DNA from: DATFVA01 sp963764235
Lineage (GTDB): Bacteria; Bacteroidota; Ignavibacteria; Ignavibacteriales; Ignavibacteriaceae
NCBI GenBank assembly: GCA_963764235.1
Contig: CAVXRO010000009.1
Span: 372,001 to 436,000 of the forward strand
Reading direction: 5' to 3'
Length of the DNA stretch: 64,000 bases
Shown piece after piece: positions 1 to 7,594 of this stretch (positions are counted from its first letter, which is position 1; the number at the start of each line of letters is the position of its first letter). The position numbers and the translations under genes were made by a program. The notes beneath the pieces are model-generated. The model was not told the DNA's origin. It ran no database searches and saw only the letters and a program-made list of their open reading frames with translations.

Positions 1-1
1 T

Positions 2-43
2 ATCTTACTTTCATTAACTCTTCTCCTGAGAGTAGTTAAATAA
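2..43 (+). CDS. possible 3' end of an upstream ABC permease (partial)
   Basis: The first 43 bases can be read in one frame as a hydrophobic tail ending in RVVK and a TAA stop. This would suit the last transmembrane segment and short cytoplasmic end of a permease that belongs with the two ABC ATPases that follow 54 bases later. Only 13 codons are visible, another frame is also open to base 39, and no family motif can be seen, so this is a guess from context. Confidence 0.3.
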   Translation: MLLSLTLLLRVVK

Positions 44-97
44 ATTTGCAGGTAATTTATTATTTTGTTTAACAAATAAAAAATAAAACTGGATCAA

Positions 98-844
98 ATG
101 CTTAAGGCGGAAATCAATAATATTTCTATCCATGATGATGGAACCGAAAGGGTGCTTCTAAGGAAGATAAATTTTCAGCTGGATAAAAATAATATCAGTA
201 TCATTGTTGGAAAAAACGGCACGGGGAAATCAACCCTGATCAGGTCTTTAACCCGGCTGCTCGATGAAAGGTTTTATGCTGTCACAGGCAAAGTGTACTT
301 TAATGAAACCGATTTGATGACAATCTCCTATGATGAATTATTAAAGATACGCCAATCCGGCATCAGGTACGTTTTTCAGGATGCGATTAATAGTTTTGAC
401 CCTTTAAGAGATATTGGACATAATTTCCGCGGGTATGAAGAAAATCCTGATCTGATAAACCTGTTCGATAAATTACTCTTACCTGATATCAAAGGATTAT
501 TCAGGCTCTATCCGTATGAGATAAGCGGCGGGATGGCTCAAAGACTCCTTCTAGCTGCATCATTACTTGCAGAACCTGAAATATTGATACTTGATGAGCC
601 AACTTCCGGCATTGATACTCCCGTTTCTAACCTCATTGTACTAAAGCTGCAGGAATTCGTTAAAAAGGATAGCAATTCAGTTCTGCTTGTGACCCAGGAT
701 CTTGAATTTGCCAGAAAGGCCGGAGACCGAATTGCCTTTCTTAAGGAAGGAACTCTTTCATCCTTCTATCCGGCGGATGAATTTTTCGAAAGGTCCGATC
801 CGGGGCTTGAAAGGTTTATCTCAGCTTACAATCAATTAAAATGA
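98..844 (+). CDS. oligopeptide/dipeptide-type ABC transporter ATP-binding protein
   Basis: This is a 248-residue cytoplasmic ATPase subunit of an importer, closest in style to DppD/OppD. The Walker A motif GKNGTGKST is at residues 38-46, a Q-loop (FQD) at about 92, the signature SGGMAQR at about 143 and the Walker B ILILDEP at about 163. The switch region reads VTQDL where most family members have VTHDL, so the catalytic H-loop histidine appears to be glutamine. It lacks the C-terminal HPYT-type extension of full Opp ATPases. It overlaps the next ATPase gene by four bases (ATGA), which implies translational coupling and a heteromeric nucleotide-binding pair. The substrate cannot be told from sequence; peptides or nickel are family possibilities. 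Confidence 0.85.
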   Translation: MLKAEINNISIHDDGTERVLLRKINFQLDKNNISIIVGKNGTGKSTLIRSLTRLLDERFYAVTGKVYFNETDLMTISYDELLKIRQSGIRYVFQDAINSFDPLRDIGHNFRGYEENPDLINLFDKLLLPDIKGLFRLYPYEISGGMAQRLLLAASLLAEPEILILDEPTSGIDTPVSNLIVLKLQEFVKKDSNSVLLVTQDLEFARKAGDRIAFLKEGTLSSFYPADEFFERSDPGLERFISAYNQLK

Positions 845-1611
845 TGAATAAACTGCTTCGGGTAAATAACATAGCATATAGTGTACAGGGGAAAGATGGT
901 AAATTATCAATCCTTGATGATATTACTTTTGAACTCGAAAAGGGCAGAACCCTGGGTATCGCGGGGGAATCAGGCAGCGGCAAGACTACCCTGGGAAAAC
1001 TTCTCGCAGGAATTTTAACTCCGTCAGGAGGTGAAATAAAATTCGACCTCAATCCGTCGAATGAACCACGAACCTCATCCGTGCAGATTTTATTTCAGAA
1101 CAATGGTGAAGTATTAAACCCTTTCAGAAAGGTAAGGGAAGTTGTAGAAGAAGCTGTCAAAATAAAATCCGGTAGAATGGGGGTAGAAGAGAAAATGATT
1201 AGATTATTTCAGTCACTTGATTTTCCGTCCGACTTATGGGGAAGAAAGGGATTTGAACTTAGCGGAGGTGAGCAGCAAAGAGCAGCACTGGCCCGACTTC
1301 TGGCTGTTGAACCGGAAGTCCTGATCCTCGATGAACCATTCTCGGCTCAGGATCCTGAATCCCAGCTGAACTTCCTGAATCTCTTTCAAAGGATAAAAAG
1401 TGAGTATAATATTACACTGATCTTTATTGCTCACAACATTCGTCTGCTTCGGAAATTATGCGATGAGCTAATGATTATCTACAGAGGCAGACTCGTTGAG
1501 AAAGGAGATACCGAGGATATATTTAACTCACCAAAACATTCTTACACAAAATTTTTGTTAAAATCGGAAAATTACGACCTGAGTTTTGATGATTTTAATA
1601 AAATAAACTAG
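841..1611 (+). CDS. oligopeptide/dipeptide-type ABC transporter ATP-binding protein, second subunit
   Basis: This 256-residue protein is the partner ATPase, of DppF/OppF type. Walker A (GESGSGKTT) is at residues 42-50, the signature LSGGEQQRAALARLL at about 140, Walker B (VLILDEPFSAQDP) at about 160, and the H-loop is intact (IAHN). The end carries the SPKHSYTKFLL segment that is typical of the C-terminal domain of Opp/Dpp ATPases. Since the upstream subunit has a substituted H-loop, this subunit could provide the competent catalytic site of an asymmetric pair (inference). The ybaK gene starts three bases after its stop, so all three genes may be cotranscribed. Confidence 0.87.
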   Translation: MMNKLLRVNNIAYSVQGKDGKLSILDDITFELEKGRTLGIAGESGSGKTTLGKLLAGILTPSGGEIKFDLNPSNEPRTSSVQILFQNNGEVLNPFRKVREVVEEAVKIKSGRMGVEEKMIRLFQSLDFPSDLWGRKGFELSGGEQQRAALARLLAVEPEVLILDEPFSAQDPESQLNFLNLFQRIKSEYNITLIFIAHNIRLLRKLCDELMIIYRGRLVEKGDTEDIFNSPKHSYTKFLLKSENYDLSFDDFNKIN

Positions 1612-1614
1612 TCG

Positions 1615-2082
1615 ATGAATAAAACGAATGCCGTCAGGATAGTTGAAGCGCATAATATTCAATTTAAAACTCTTGAATATGAAGTAAATGAAAACGATTT
1701 GAGCGGAACTTCGGTTGCAGGAAAGATCAATGTTGATGAGGATTCAGTTTTCAAAACCCTGGTTACAAGAAATGATAAAAATACAATTTTTGTATTCTGT
1801 ATTCCTGTTAACCAGGAACTGGATTTGAAAAAAGCGGCTTCCATCAGCGGAAGTAAAAAAATTGAAATGATCAGACTGGCAGAACTTCTGCCATTGACAG
1901 GATATGTAAGAGGAGGTTGTTCTCCTATCGGAATGAAAAAGGAATATCCTGTATTTATTGAAGAAACCGCACAAATTATAGAAAATATTTACATTAGCGC
2001 AGGAATAAGGGGTATGCAGATACGGATTTCTCCCCTGGATCTGGCGGGACTGGTAAATGCAAAATTCGGTGATGTGATTTAA
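1615..2082 (+). CDS. ybaK: YbaK/EbsC-family Cys-tRNA(Pro)-type deacylase
   Basis: A 155-residue protein of the YbaK family, free-standing editing domains that hydrolyse Cys-tRNA(Pro) mischarged by prolyl-tRNA synthetase. Visible family marks are the KTNAVRIVE start, VFKTLV in the first third, a KKAA block near residue 75 and the GYVRGGCSPIGMKK glycine-rich loop at about 103-116, followed by a YISAG strand. Length matches the family. It begins three bases after the ABC ATPase gene and has no clear ribosome binding site, suggesting translation coupled to the upstream gene. A second, more distant member of the superfamily lies at 15637-16110 and a third copy of the fold is inserted in ProRS (21498-23186). 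Confidence 0.88.
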   Translation: MNKTNAVRIVEAHNIQFKTLEYEVNENDLSGTSVAGKINVDEDSVFKTLVTRNDKNTIFVFCIPVNQELDLKKAASISGSKKIEMIRLAELLPLTGYVRGGCSPIGMKKEYPVFIEETAQIIENIYISAGIRGMQIRISPLDLAGLVNAKFGDVI

Positions 2083-2209
2083 GAAACAAGTGAGAATAAT
2101 CCATAGCCTGTTCTAAAATTTTGAAGCATTTTTCATTTACGTAACTACTTACTTATTAACACTAAAAAGTTTTCCTTTTATACACCTTTTTTTTGAGAAT
2201 TAGATTTTC

Positions 2210-2217
2210 TATATTTG
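2210..2217 (+). promoter_or_regulatory. TATATTTG, candidate Bacteroidota -7 element
   Basis: TATATTTG matches the TAnnTTTG -7 element known for Bacteroidota housekeeping promoters, 25 bases before the start of the 54-residue gene. A TTG at 2193-2195 could be the -33 element but the 14-base gap is shorter than usual, so only the -7 box is reasonably supported. Confidence 0.35.
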
Positions 2218-2242
2218 TCTCCCTTAAATTCAGGAGAATAAA

Positions 2243-2407
2243 ATGGCTAAACAACAAAGTTTTGCGGATAAATCAAAAGCGAAGAAGAAAACCGAAGGAA
2301 TAAGCGTAAAACTTATCAAGACGGTCAAAACTTCCAAAGGTTCGTATAAATTCAACGAAAAATTCGTTAAAATCGACGATATCAGCAAGGTTACAGACCT
2401 GAAATAG
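2243..2407 (+). CDS. small basic DUF4295/bL38-like protein
   Basis: A 54-residue, lysine-rich ORF starting with MAKQQSFADKSKAKKK and containing VKLIKTVKTSKGSYKFNE. The stretch around VKtIKTVK-sKtGsYkF-E resembles DUF4295, a small Bacteroidota protein that I recall as the ribosomal large-subunit protein bL38, normally encoded beside bL28 and bL33. A Shine-Dalgarno-like CAGGAG lies seven to eight bases before the ATG, a -7 promoter element lies just upstream, and a strong terminator follows nine bases after the stop. It therefore looks like a monocistronic, well expressed gene. It is not next to rpmB or rpmG here. Family assignment is from memory of the motif, not from a search. Confidence 0.7.
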   Translation: MAKQQSFADKSKAKKKTEGISVKLIKTVKTSKGSYKFNEKFVKIDDISKVTDLK

Positions 2408-2416
2408 ATGAAAATG

Positions 2417-2438
2417 AGCGGCTTTGTCCGCTTTTTTT
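2417..2438 (+). terminator. rho-independent terminator after the small bL38-like gene
   Basis: AGCGG (2417-2421) pairs with CCGCT (2428-2432) across a six-base loop and runs straight into a seven-T tract. It begins nine bases after the stop of the 54-residue gene. Confidence 0.85.
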
Positions 2439-2483
2439 CATGCATCCCCTCTGGAAAAACTTACAGTTTTCTAAAAATAATCC

Positions 2484-2511
2484 TTGACTCCGAAGAATAT
2501 TTTTTTATCTT
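2484..2511 (+). promoter_or_regulatory. candidate promoter upstream of the KamA-family gene
   Basis: TTGACT at 2484-2489 and TATCTT at 2506-2511, 16 bases apart, form a sigma-70-like pair in the gap before the KamA-like gene. This would leave an untranslated leader of about 120 bases ending in the ribosome binding site TTGGAGGAATGTTATC. Confidence 0.4.
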
Positions 2512-2638
2512 AAATTTTACTACCAAATCACGAAATCGTCTGTTACTGACTTTTCCTGATACTCGCTTGTTTTAACAAGTACACTGTATAAACTCTAATA
2601 CGCTATTTAATCCATCCACAATTTGGAGGAATGTTATC

Positions 2639-4024
2639 ATGATTACCCCCAGAAAAATGAAATTCTATAGTCTGAAGGATCTAGACAGCATACCTCAACT
2701 CAAAATTCTAAACAAAGATGAAAAGTTTGCCTTAACTGTTGTTTCTAATGTTCTCCCTTTCAGAACAAATAATTATGTGGTTGAGGAATTGATTGACTGG
2801 AATAATGTACCTGATGACCCAATATACCAGCTTACTTTCCTGCAAAAGGATATGCTCACTGATGATCAATTCTCAAGGATGGCTGAAGCATTGAACAGGA
2901 ATCTGCCCCCAACAGAAATTAAACAGGTTATCGATGAAATAAGGCTTGAACTTAATCCTCACCCCGCCGGACAAATGACTGAAAATGTCCCCCGGCTTAA
3001 TGACGAACCTGTTCCCGGTGTCCAGCATAAATACAGGGAAACTGTTCTTATATTTCCCTCAAGCGGACAAACATGCCATGCATACTGTACCTTTTGTTTC
3101 AGGTGGGCCCAATTTGTAGGAATGAATGACCTGAGATTTGCGACGGATGAATCCAAAAGATTTCAGAAGTACCTGAGTAAACACAAGGAAGTATCGGACG
3201 TTCTTCTTACGGGCGGGGATCCAATGATCATGGGCTTAAATAATATTAAGGCTTACATAGAACCTCTCCTTGAACCTGAATTTGACCATATCCTATCAAT
3301 CAGGATCGGAACTAAATCTGTTGCCTACTGGCCGTACAAATACGTTACTGACAAAGAATCAGATGACCTGCTAAGCTTGTTTGAAAAAGTTGTAGCGTCA
3401 GGAAAACACCTGGCTATTATGGGACATTACAATCACTGGAAAGAACTTTCTACTGAGGTCTCACAGGAAGCCATAAGGAGAATAAGAAATACCGGTGCCC
3501 AGATACGAACCCAATCACCCCTGATCAAACACATAAACGATGATCCGGCTGTATGGGCAAAGATGTGGAAAGATCAGGTACACCTGGGATGTATTCCCTA
3601 TTATTTCTTTGTCGAAAGAAACACCGGGGCAAAAAATTATTTTGAGATACCCCTTGAGAGAGCGTACAATATATTCAGGGATGCTTATGTACAGGTATCC
3701 GGTTTAAGCAGAACTGTCCGCGGACCTTCTATGTCTTCTCTGCCGGGTAAAGTTGCCATTGAAGGAATCACCGAAATCAGAGGTGAGAAGGTGTTTGTGC
3801 TTACTCTCCTGCAGGCAAGAAATCCGGAATGGGTTAAACGGCCGTTCTTTGCTAAATATGATCCAAATATATCCTGGTATAATGGGTTAATGCCTGCTTT
3901 TGGTGAAGCCAAATTTTTCTTCCAGGATGAGATGAATGAGATATTAATGACAAAGAACGGACAAATGTTCTTTGATGATGACTATGAGGATGATTCGGAA
4001 GTTGATATAGAGCTTTTCGCCTGA
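2639..4024 (+). CDS. KamA-family radical SAM protein (lysine 2,3-aminomutase-like), divergent
   Basis: A 461-residue radical SAM enzyme of the lysine 2,3-aminomutase family. The 4Fe-4S/SAM motif CHAYCTFC lies at about residues 146-153, followed by DVLLTGGDPM (SAM binding). The PLP lysine of KamA enzymes is probably the K of SSLPGKVAIEG near residue 365. The two aspartates that bind the lysine substrate in clostridial KamA are not seen at the expected places: the region matching VVDAPGGGGK reads GPSMSSLPGK. A long acidic tail ends the protein. It stands alone with a good ribosome binding site (TTGGAGG) and its own promoter, far from lysine fermentation genes. It may act on a different amino acid or on a protein; the substrate is unknown. 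Confidence 0.82.
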   Translation: MITPRKMKFYSLKDLDSIPQLKILNKDEKFALTVVSNVLPFRTNNYVVEELIDWNNVPDDPIYQLTFLQKDMLTDDQFSRMAEALNRNLPPTEIKQVIDEIRLELNPHPAGQMTENVPRLNDEPVPGVQHKYRETVLIFPSSGQTCHAYCTFCFRWAQFVGMNDLRFATDESKRFQKYLSKHKEVSDVLLTGGDPMIMGLNNIKAYIEPLLEPEFDHILSIRIGTKSVAYWPYKYVTDKESDDLLSLFEKVVASGKHLAIMGHYNHWKELSTEVSQEAIRRIRNTGAQIRTQSPLIKHINDDPAVWAKMWKDQVHLGCIPYYFFVERNTGAKNYFEIPLERAYNIFRDAYVQVSGLSRTVRGPSMSSLPGKVAIEGITEIRGEKVFVLTLLQARNPEWVKRPFFAKYDPNISWYNGLMPAFGEAKFFFQDEMNEILMTKNGQMFFDDDYEDDSEVDIELFA

Positions 4025-4075
4025 TACTAAAACAACAAAGTCTCTTTTAACCCGGAATAGACAGAATAAAAAAGA

Positions 4076-4098
4076 GGAAGAAATATCAGATTTCTTCC
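4076..4098 (-). terminator. terminator of nfuA (bidirectional hairpin)
   Basis: GGAAGAAAT (4076-4084) pairs with ATTTCTTCC (4090-4098), loop of five. Read on the minus strand the hairpin is followed by TCTTTTTTATT, so it is best placed to stop nfuA transcripts, and it may also stop the convergent KamA-like transcript. Confidence 0.7.
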
Positions 4099-4128
4099 CC
4101 GTATGTCAGTGAGTACAAGAGAAAATTT

Positions 4129-4671
4129 TTATGCTGAGACTACTTCAAGAGAAGGATGTATGTCTCTTTTAAGCAGCCCTTCAATAGCCATTAGTGTTCC
4201 ACTTATAGAGCTGGGACAGCTTCCGCAGGCTCCCTGGTAACGGATTTTGACCGTATAACCGTCTAAACCCAGTACTTCCAGTCCTCCGCCGTCTCCGGCA
4301 AGTGCAGGTCTTACCCGCTGATCAAGCAGCGAGTTTATCTGCTTAAGCAATTCATTATCACTTCCATTAAACGGCTGAACTTCTTTTTCAGCAGGAATCT
4401 GACCCTTATCAAAATCTTTAACAAACTCAATTAATGGTTTCTGTATCTGTCCCCAGCTGGTTTTCGGGGATTTCTCAATCGTAACAAACTTATCCATATA
4501 AAAAACAGAAACAACACCGTCAATTTTAAATATACCGGCAGCGAGAGGGTCATCCTTTGCCGATTCCCGATCCGGAAACTGCCTGGTTTCCAGATTTAAT
4601 AATTTCTCATTTAATACAAACTTCAAAGCTTGTGGATTGGGAGTCAACTCCACATCTTCTATCATTAACAT
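4129..4671 (-). CDS. NfuA/NifU-type Fe-S cluster carrier
   Basis: A 180-residue scaffold or carrier that delivers Fe-S clusters to client enzymes. An Nfu N-terminal domain (TPNPQALKFVLNEKLL onward) fills about residues 1-95 and a NifU C-terminal domain fills about 105-175, with the cluster-binding CxxC in GACGSCPSS. The frame stays open upstream to 4758, but the start at 4671 is chosen because AAAGGAG sits seven bases before that ATG and the extension is not Nfu-like. The minus-strand hairpin at 4076-4098 closes the unit. Several Fe-S proteins lie in the window (KamA-like protein, aconitase, U32 protein) but none shares an operon with it. Confidence 0.88.
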   Translation of the reverse strand: MLMIEDVELTPNPQALKFVLNEKLLNLETRQFPDRESAKDDPLAAGIFKIDGVVSVFYMDKFVTIEKSPKTSWGQIQKPLIEFVKDFDKGQIPAEKEVQPFNGSDNELLKQINSLLDQRVRPALAGDGGGLEVLGLDGYTVKIRYQGACGSCPSSISGTLMAIEGLLKRDIHPSLEVVSA

Positions 4672-4747
4672 AGGTATTCTCCTTTCAACTGCAAAAATAA
4701 GGTATACTGTCAAATACCACAAGTCTAAAAGGTAATATAAATCCAAA

Positions 4748-4770
4748 GAGGCTGCCACAAAGACAGCCTC
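4748..4770 (-). terminator. terminator hairpin left behind a decayed gene
   Basis: GAGGCTG (4748-4754) pairs with CAGCCTC (4764-4770). On the minus strand it is followed by TTTGGATTT. It lies 30 bases after the stop of the T9SS-tail fragment at 4800-4916 and before nfuA, so it fits the terminator of the lost gene. Confidence 0.6.
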
Positions 4771-4799
4771 CTTTATTCCTTACCCTAATTGCTATTCCA

Positions 4800-4916
4800 T
4801 CACTTCAAGAACAACATCTTCTTTGAACTAACATAATCGTCAACACGAATCTGGTAGATATAGACACCGCTTGCTAATCTCCCAATATTCTTCTGCTCGT
4901 TGACCAGTGTTACCAA
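4800..4916 (-). pseudogene. orphan T9SS C-terminal sorting tail (gene fragment)
   Basis: On the minus strand, 38 codons read through SGVYIYQIRVDDYVSSKKM and end in LFLK and a stop. This is the characteristic last strand pair of a type IX secretion sorting domain (compare SGVYFYTLRAGNFQTTKKLLLLR of the intact gene at 48229). There is no upstream body, no start and no signal peptide, so it is the surviving 3' end of a lost exported-protein gene. Its terminator is still recognisable at 4748-4770. Confidence 0.75.
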
Positions 4917-4922
4917 TCGGTC

Positions 4923-5114
4923 ATCCAGTCAACCAGTAAATCAAGCAATATACTCAGCGTTACAACTATGGATACCACTTCTCACAATTTCTCTTTCCAG
5001 ACCTGGACATTTAGTGGGGGCAATTCTAAAGCACTGCAGTTTCCGACTTCGGGCATTGCCTGGATTCTAAATTGGATAAGTTGCTTTTTGACGATATATT
5101 TTAGGGTCACATAA
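4923..5114 (+). pseudogene. remnant of an Ignavibacteria-type exported protein gene
   Basis: Read on the plus strand this stretch encodes SVTTMDTTSHNFSFQTWTF followed by a low-quality reading that ends at TAA 5112-5114. I recall the DTTSHNF-F-QT-TFG signature from a common family of large, probably exported Ignavibacteria proteins with fibronectin-like domains; here only about 40 plausible codons survive. It lies head to tail against the minus-strand sorting-tail fragment, so two different exported-protein genes seem to have been cut and joined here. No promoter or start was found. Confidence 0.5.
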
Positions 5115-5131
5115 AAATAATTCGAAAGTAG

Positions 5132-6106
5132 ATGAATAAAATATTAGTTGTTTTTACGGGTGGTACCTTTTCAATGAAAATAGACAAAAAGACAGGGGGT
5201 GCAGTTCCGAGATATTCCGGGAATGAACTGCTTGACAAGATTCCCGAAGCGAAGGAACTAGCGGATATTACCTGCTATGATTTTGGTAAATACCCGGGAC
5301 CTCATATGACTCCTGCGCTTATGATGAAATTATCAATAAAAATCAGGGGACTGATGCAGGAGGAAGATTTTGCCGGAATAATTGTAACACATGGAACTGA
5401 TACCCTGGAGGAAACAGCATATTTCCTCGATCTCACTATTAAAACTGAAACTCCCATCGCAGTAATAGGCTCAATGAAAAATAGTTCAGAACCTGATTGG
5501 GATGGTCCAAGGAACCTGCTTGATGCAATACATATCTGTCTTAATGATAACTGCCGGAATATAGGAGTACTGGTTTGTTTAAATGGGGAGATAAATGCTG
5601 CAAGTGAAGTAACAAAAATCTATACCGAACAGATCGACAGCTTTTCAAGTCTTGATTTTGGGAGTCTCGGTTTCGTTCAGAACGGCAGGGTTATATTAAA
5701 CCGCATTCCGCGGAAGCTTGAGACCATCGAAACTAAAAACCTGGTTACGAATGTTGATTTACTTACCGTTTATGCTGGCATGGATGATAAGTTCTTTAAA
5801 TATTCTGCCGACAGCGGTGTTGAAGGAATTGTTGTTGAAGCGCTAGGAGTTGGAAATGTACCTCCCCCCGCTTTTGAGGGGATTAAATATGCAGTTAAAA
5901 AGGGAATCCCTGTCGTACTGGTTTCCCGCTGTCCGGCAGGTGAAACACTTGACATATACAGCTATCCGGGCGCAGGGAAATGGCTTCATAAAATAGGAGT
6001 TATCTTTGCCGATTATCTTAACGGTCAAAAGGCAAGAATAAAGCTGATGCTTGCACTGGGAATTACAAAAGATAAAAAGAAATTAAGGAAACTTTTTGAG
6101 AATTAA
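5132..6106 (+). CDS. ansA: type I L-asparaginase (cytoplasmic)
   Basis: A 324-residue asparaginase that hydrolyses L-asparagine to aspartate and ammonia. The two active-site threonine motifs are visible: TGGTFS at residues 9-14 and THGTDTLEETA at 86-96, followed by VIGSMK and DGPRNLLDA. No signal peptide is present, as in AnsA-type cytoplasmic enzymes. The ATG is preceded by only a weak ribosome binding site. Its stop codon shares the palindromic TTAA with the stop of the convergent murI, so there is no room for a dedicated terminator. The upstream 450 bases hold only gene fragments. Confidence 0.88.
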   Translation: MNKILVVFTGGTFSMKIDKKTGGAVPRYSGNELLDKIPEAKELADITCYDFGKYPGPHMTPALMMKLSIKIRGLMQEEDFAGIIVTHGTDTLEETAYFLDLTIKTETPIAVIGSMKNSSEPDWDGPRNLLDAIHICLNDNCRNIGVLVCLNGEINAASEVTKIYTEQIDSFSSLDFGSLGFVQNGRVILNRIPRKLETIETKNLVTNVDLLTVYAGMDDKFFKYSADSGVEGIVVEALGVGNVPPPAFEGIKYAVKKGIPVVLVSRCPAGETLDIYSYPGAGKWLHKIGVIFADYLNGQKARIKLMLALGITKDKKKLRKLFEN

Positions 6107-6948
6107 GACGGCCGCGAATGGTTAAGAAAACTTAAATGTTCAACTTCAACCTTATGTACATCCTTAACAGGATTTCCGAGAAATAATTCTGCAACCTCTC
6201 TGAATTTTGTGGGGATATCACTTACATATAATTCCTGATTTCCCATACTGTAGCTGTTAGTATGCAGGTCTGTCCTGTCAAGCTCATTCCTTATCATTTC
6301 AGCCGCAACTACCCCTGAATCCACAAGGGTCACGTGATGACCAATTATTTCCTGGATTACTTTAGACAGAATAGGATAATGAGTACATCCAAGGACAAGC
6401 GTGTCAATGTTCTCATCTCGTAAATCATGGAGGTATTCTTCGGCAATTTCATAAGTTGCTTTATGATCGATCCATCCTTCCTCTGCAAGGGGAACGAATA
6501 AGGGGCAGGCGGTCTCAAAGATCTCAATTTCAGGGTTTAATTCCCTGATCTTATTAGAATAGGCTTTATTGGAAATGGTTGCCCGGGTTCCGATTACACC
6601 GACCCTGTTATTTTTGGTAGTTCGTATTGCAGTTGCAGCTCCCGGTTCGATCATCCCGATAATAGGAACCTTAAAGTTTTTTTTAAGCTCTTGCATCGCG
6701 ACTGATGATGCAGTATTACATGCTACAACTATTGCCTTAACGTTTTTCTGCATCAAAAATTTTGCGTCTTCCATTGAATATTCAATAACTGTATTATTGG
6801 ATTTTGAACCATACGGCACCCTTGCCGTATCGCCGAAATATACAATATTTTCTTCAGGAAGTGCCGCTGCTATACGTTTAACTACCGTAAGGCCGCCGAT
6901 ACCCGAATCAAATACACCTATCGGCTTTTCTTTTTCCATAAAGTTCAA
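6103..6948 (-). CDS. murI: glutamate racemase
   Basis: Interconverts L- and D-glutamate to supply D-glutamate for peptidoglycan. Family marks: GVFDSGIGGLTVVK at the N-terminus with the catalytic-region aspartate, FGDTARVPYG, the first catalytic cysteine in VVACNTAS (about residue 79) and the second in LGCTHYP (about 190). Length 281 is normal. Two starts are possible: a TTG at 6948 with AGGA eight bases upstream, or the ATG three codons later (6939), whose spacing from that AGGA is too long. The ribosome binding site therefore favours TTG. It is the last gene of the queC-queF-glnD-murI run and overlaps the convergent ansA stop by four bases. Confidence 0.93.
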   Translation of the reverse strand: MNFMEKEKPIGVFDSGIGGLTVVKRIAAALPEENIVYFGDTARVPYGSKSNNTVIEYSMEDAKFLMQKNVKAIVVACNTASSVAMQELKKNFKVPIIGMIEPGAATAIRTTKNNRVGVIGTRATISNKAYSNKIRELNPEIEIFETACPLFVPLAEEGWIDHKATYEIAEEYLHDLRDENIDTLVLGCTHYPILSKVIQEIIGHHVTLVDSGVVAAEMIRNELDRTDLHTNSYSMGNQELYVSDIPTKFREVAELFLGNPVKDVHKVEVEHLSFLNHSRPS

Positions 6949-6958
6949 TTTTTAAATC

Positions 6959-7594
6959 CTATAATATTTGAGATATAGCTTCTGTAAGCTCAGTTTTGAT
7001 GAGATCATAATCGCTCGGAGAGATCTTTTTTCCGCTGGCATCAAGAACGTAAAATGAATCGACTATATCATCACCCCTTGTTGCAATCTTTGCAAAATAA
7101 ATGCTGAGACCAAGCTGATTCATTTTATTCGTTACCTGGTACAAAAATCCGAGCCTGTCGGGTGAAAAAATATCTATTATCGTATACTTCTCATAATTTT
7201 CGAATTCTATCTTCACCTTGCCGGTGCGTTTAAAGAGCCGGGTTTCAATTCTCCACCACTTTGATTTCATCTTTGCGAATTCCTGGTTCAGCTGCAGGAG
7301 TCCTGAAATAACCGATTTCATATCCTTCCTGATTTTGCCGAAGCGGTCCTTTTCAATTTTCTTCCCGGTATTAAAATCTGTTACGTTGAATGTGTCAATC
7401 ACTATTCCGTCTTTCCTGGTAAATATCCTTGCATCATGTATATTCACACCATTAATTGAAAGAACGCCGCATACTTTGGAAAGAAGCGATGAAAAATCGC
7501 GTGTAATAACCGTTACGTTCGTAAAATCATTCAGCTCTTTTAAATGAGACAGAGATAGAAACACCCTTTTGAATCTCCTCGACATGTTTGGCAA
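6959..7594 (-). CDS. glnD: C-terminal tandem ACT domains of GlnD (3' part of a frameshifted gene)
   Basis: These 211 codons hold the two ACT domains that end GlnD and sense glutamine: one starting at FTNVTVITRD and one at YTIIDIFSPDRLGFLYQV. The reading frame is +1 relative to the preceding 670-codon ORF, with a 68-base overlap. Deleting one A from the A4 run (T4 at 7538-7541 on the plus strand) fuses the two into an 859-residue protein, the usual GlnD length. The only starts available for independent translation are a TTG at 7594 and an ATG at 7585, without a good ribosome binding site. I read it as part of one gene broken by a one-base insertion or sequencing error. Confidence 0.8.
   Translation of the reverse strand: MPNMSRRFKRVFLSLSHLKELNDFTNVTVITRDFSSLLSKVCGVLSINGVNIHDARIFTRKDGIVIDTFNVTDFNTGKKIEKDRFGKIRKDMKSVISGLLQLNQEFAKMKSKWWRIETRLFKRTGKVKIEFENYEKYTIIDIFSPDRLGFLYQVTNKMNQLGLSIYFAKIATRGDDIVDSFYVLDASGKKISPSDYDLIKTELTEAISQIL

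Noticed and set aside
4672..4758. Longer Nfu start at 4758 with a 29-residue hydrophobic extension
   Set aside because: The ATG at 4671 has an ideal AAAGGAG and the extension is not family-like; the hairpin at 4748-4770 belongs to the upstream fragment.
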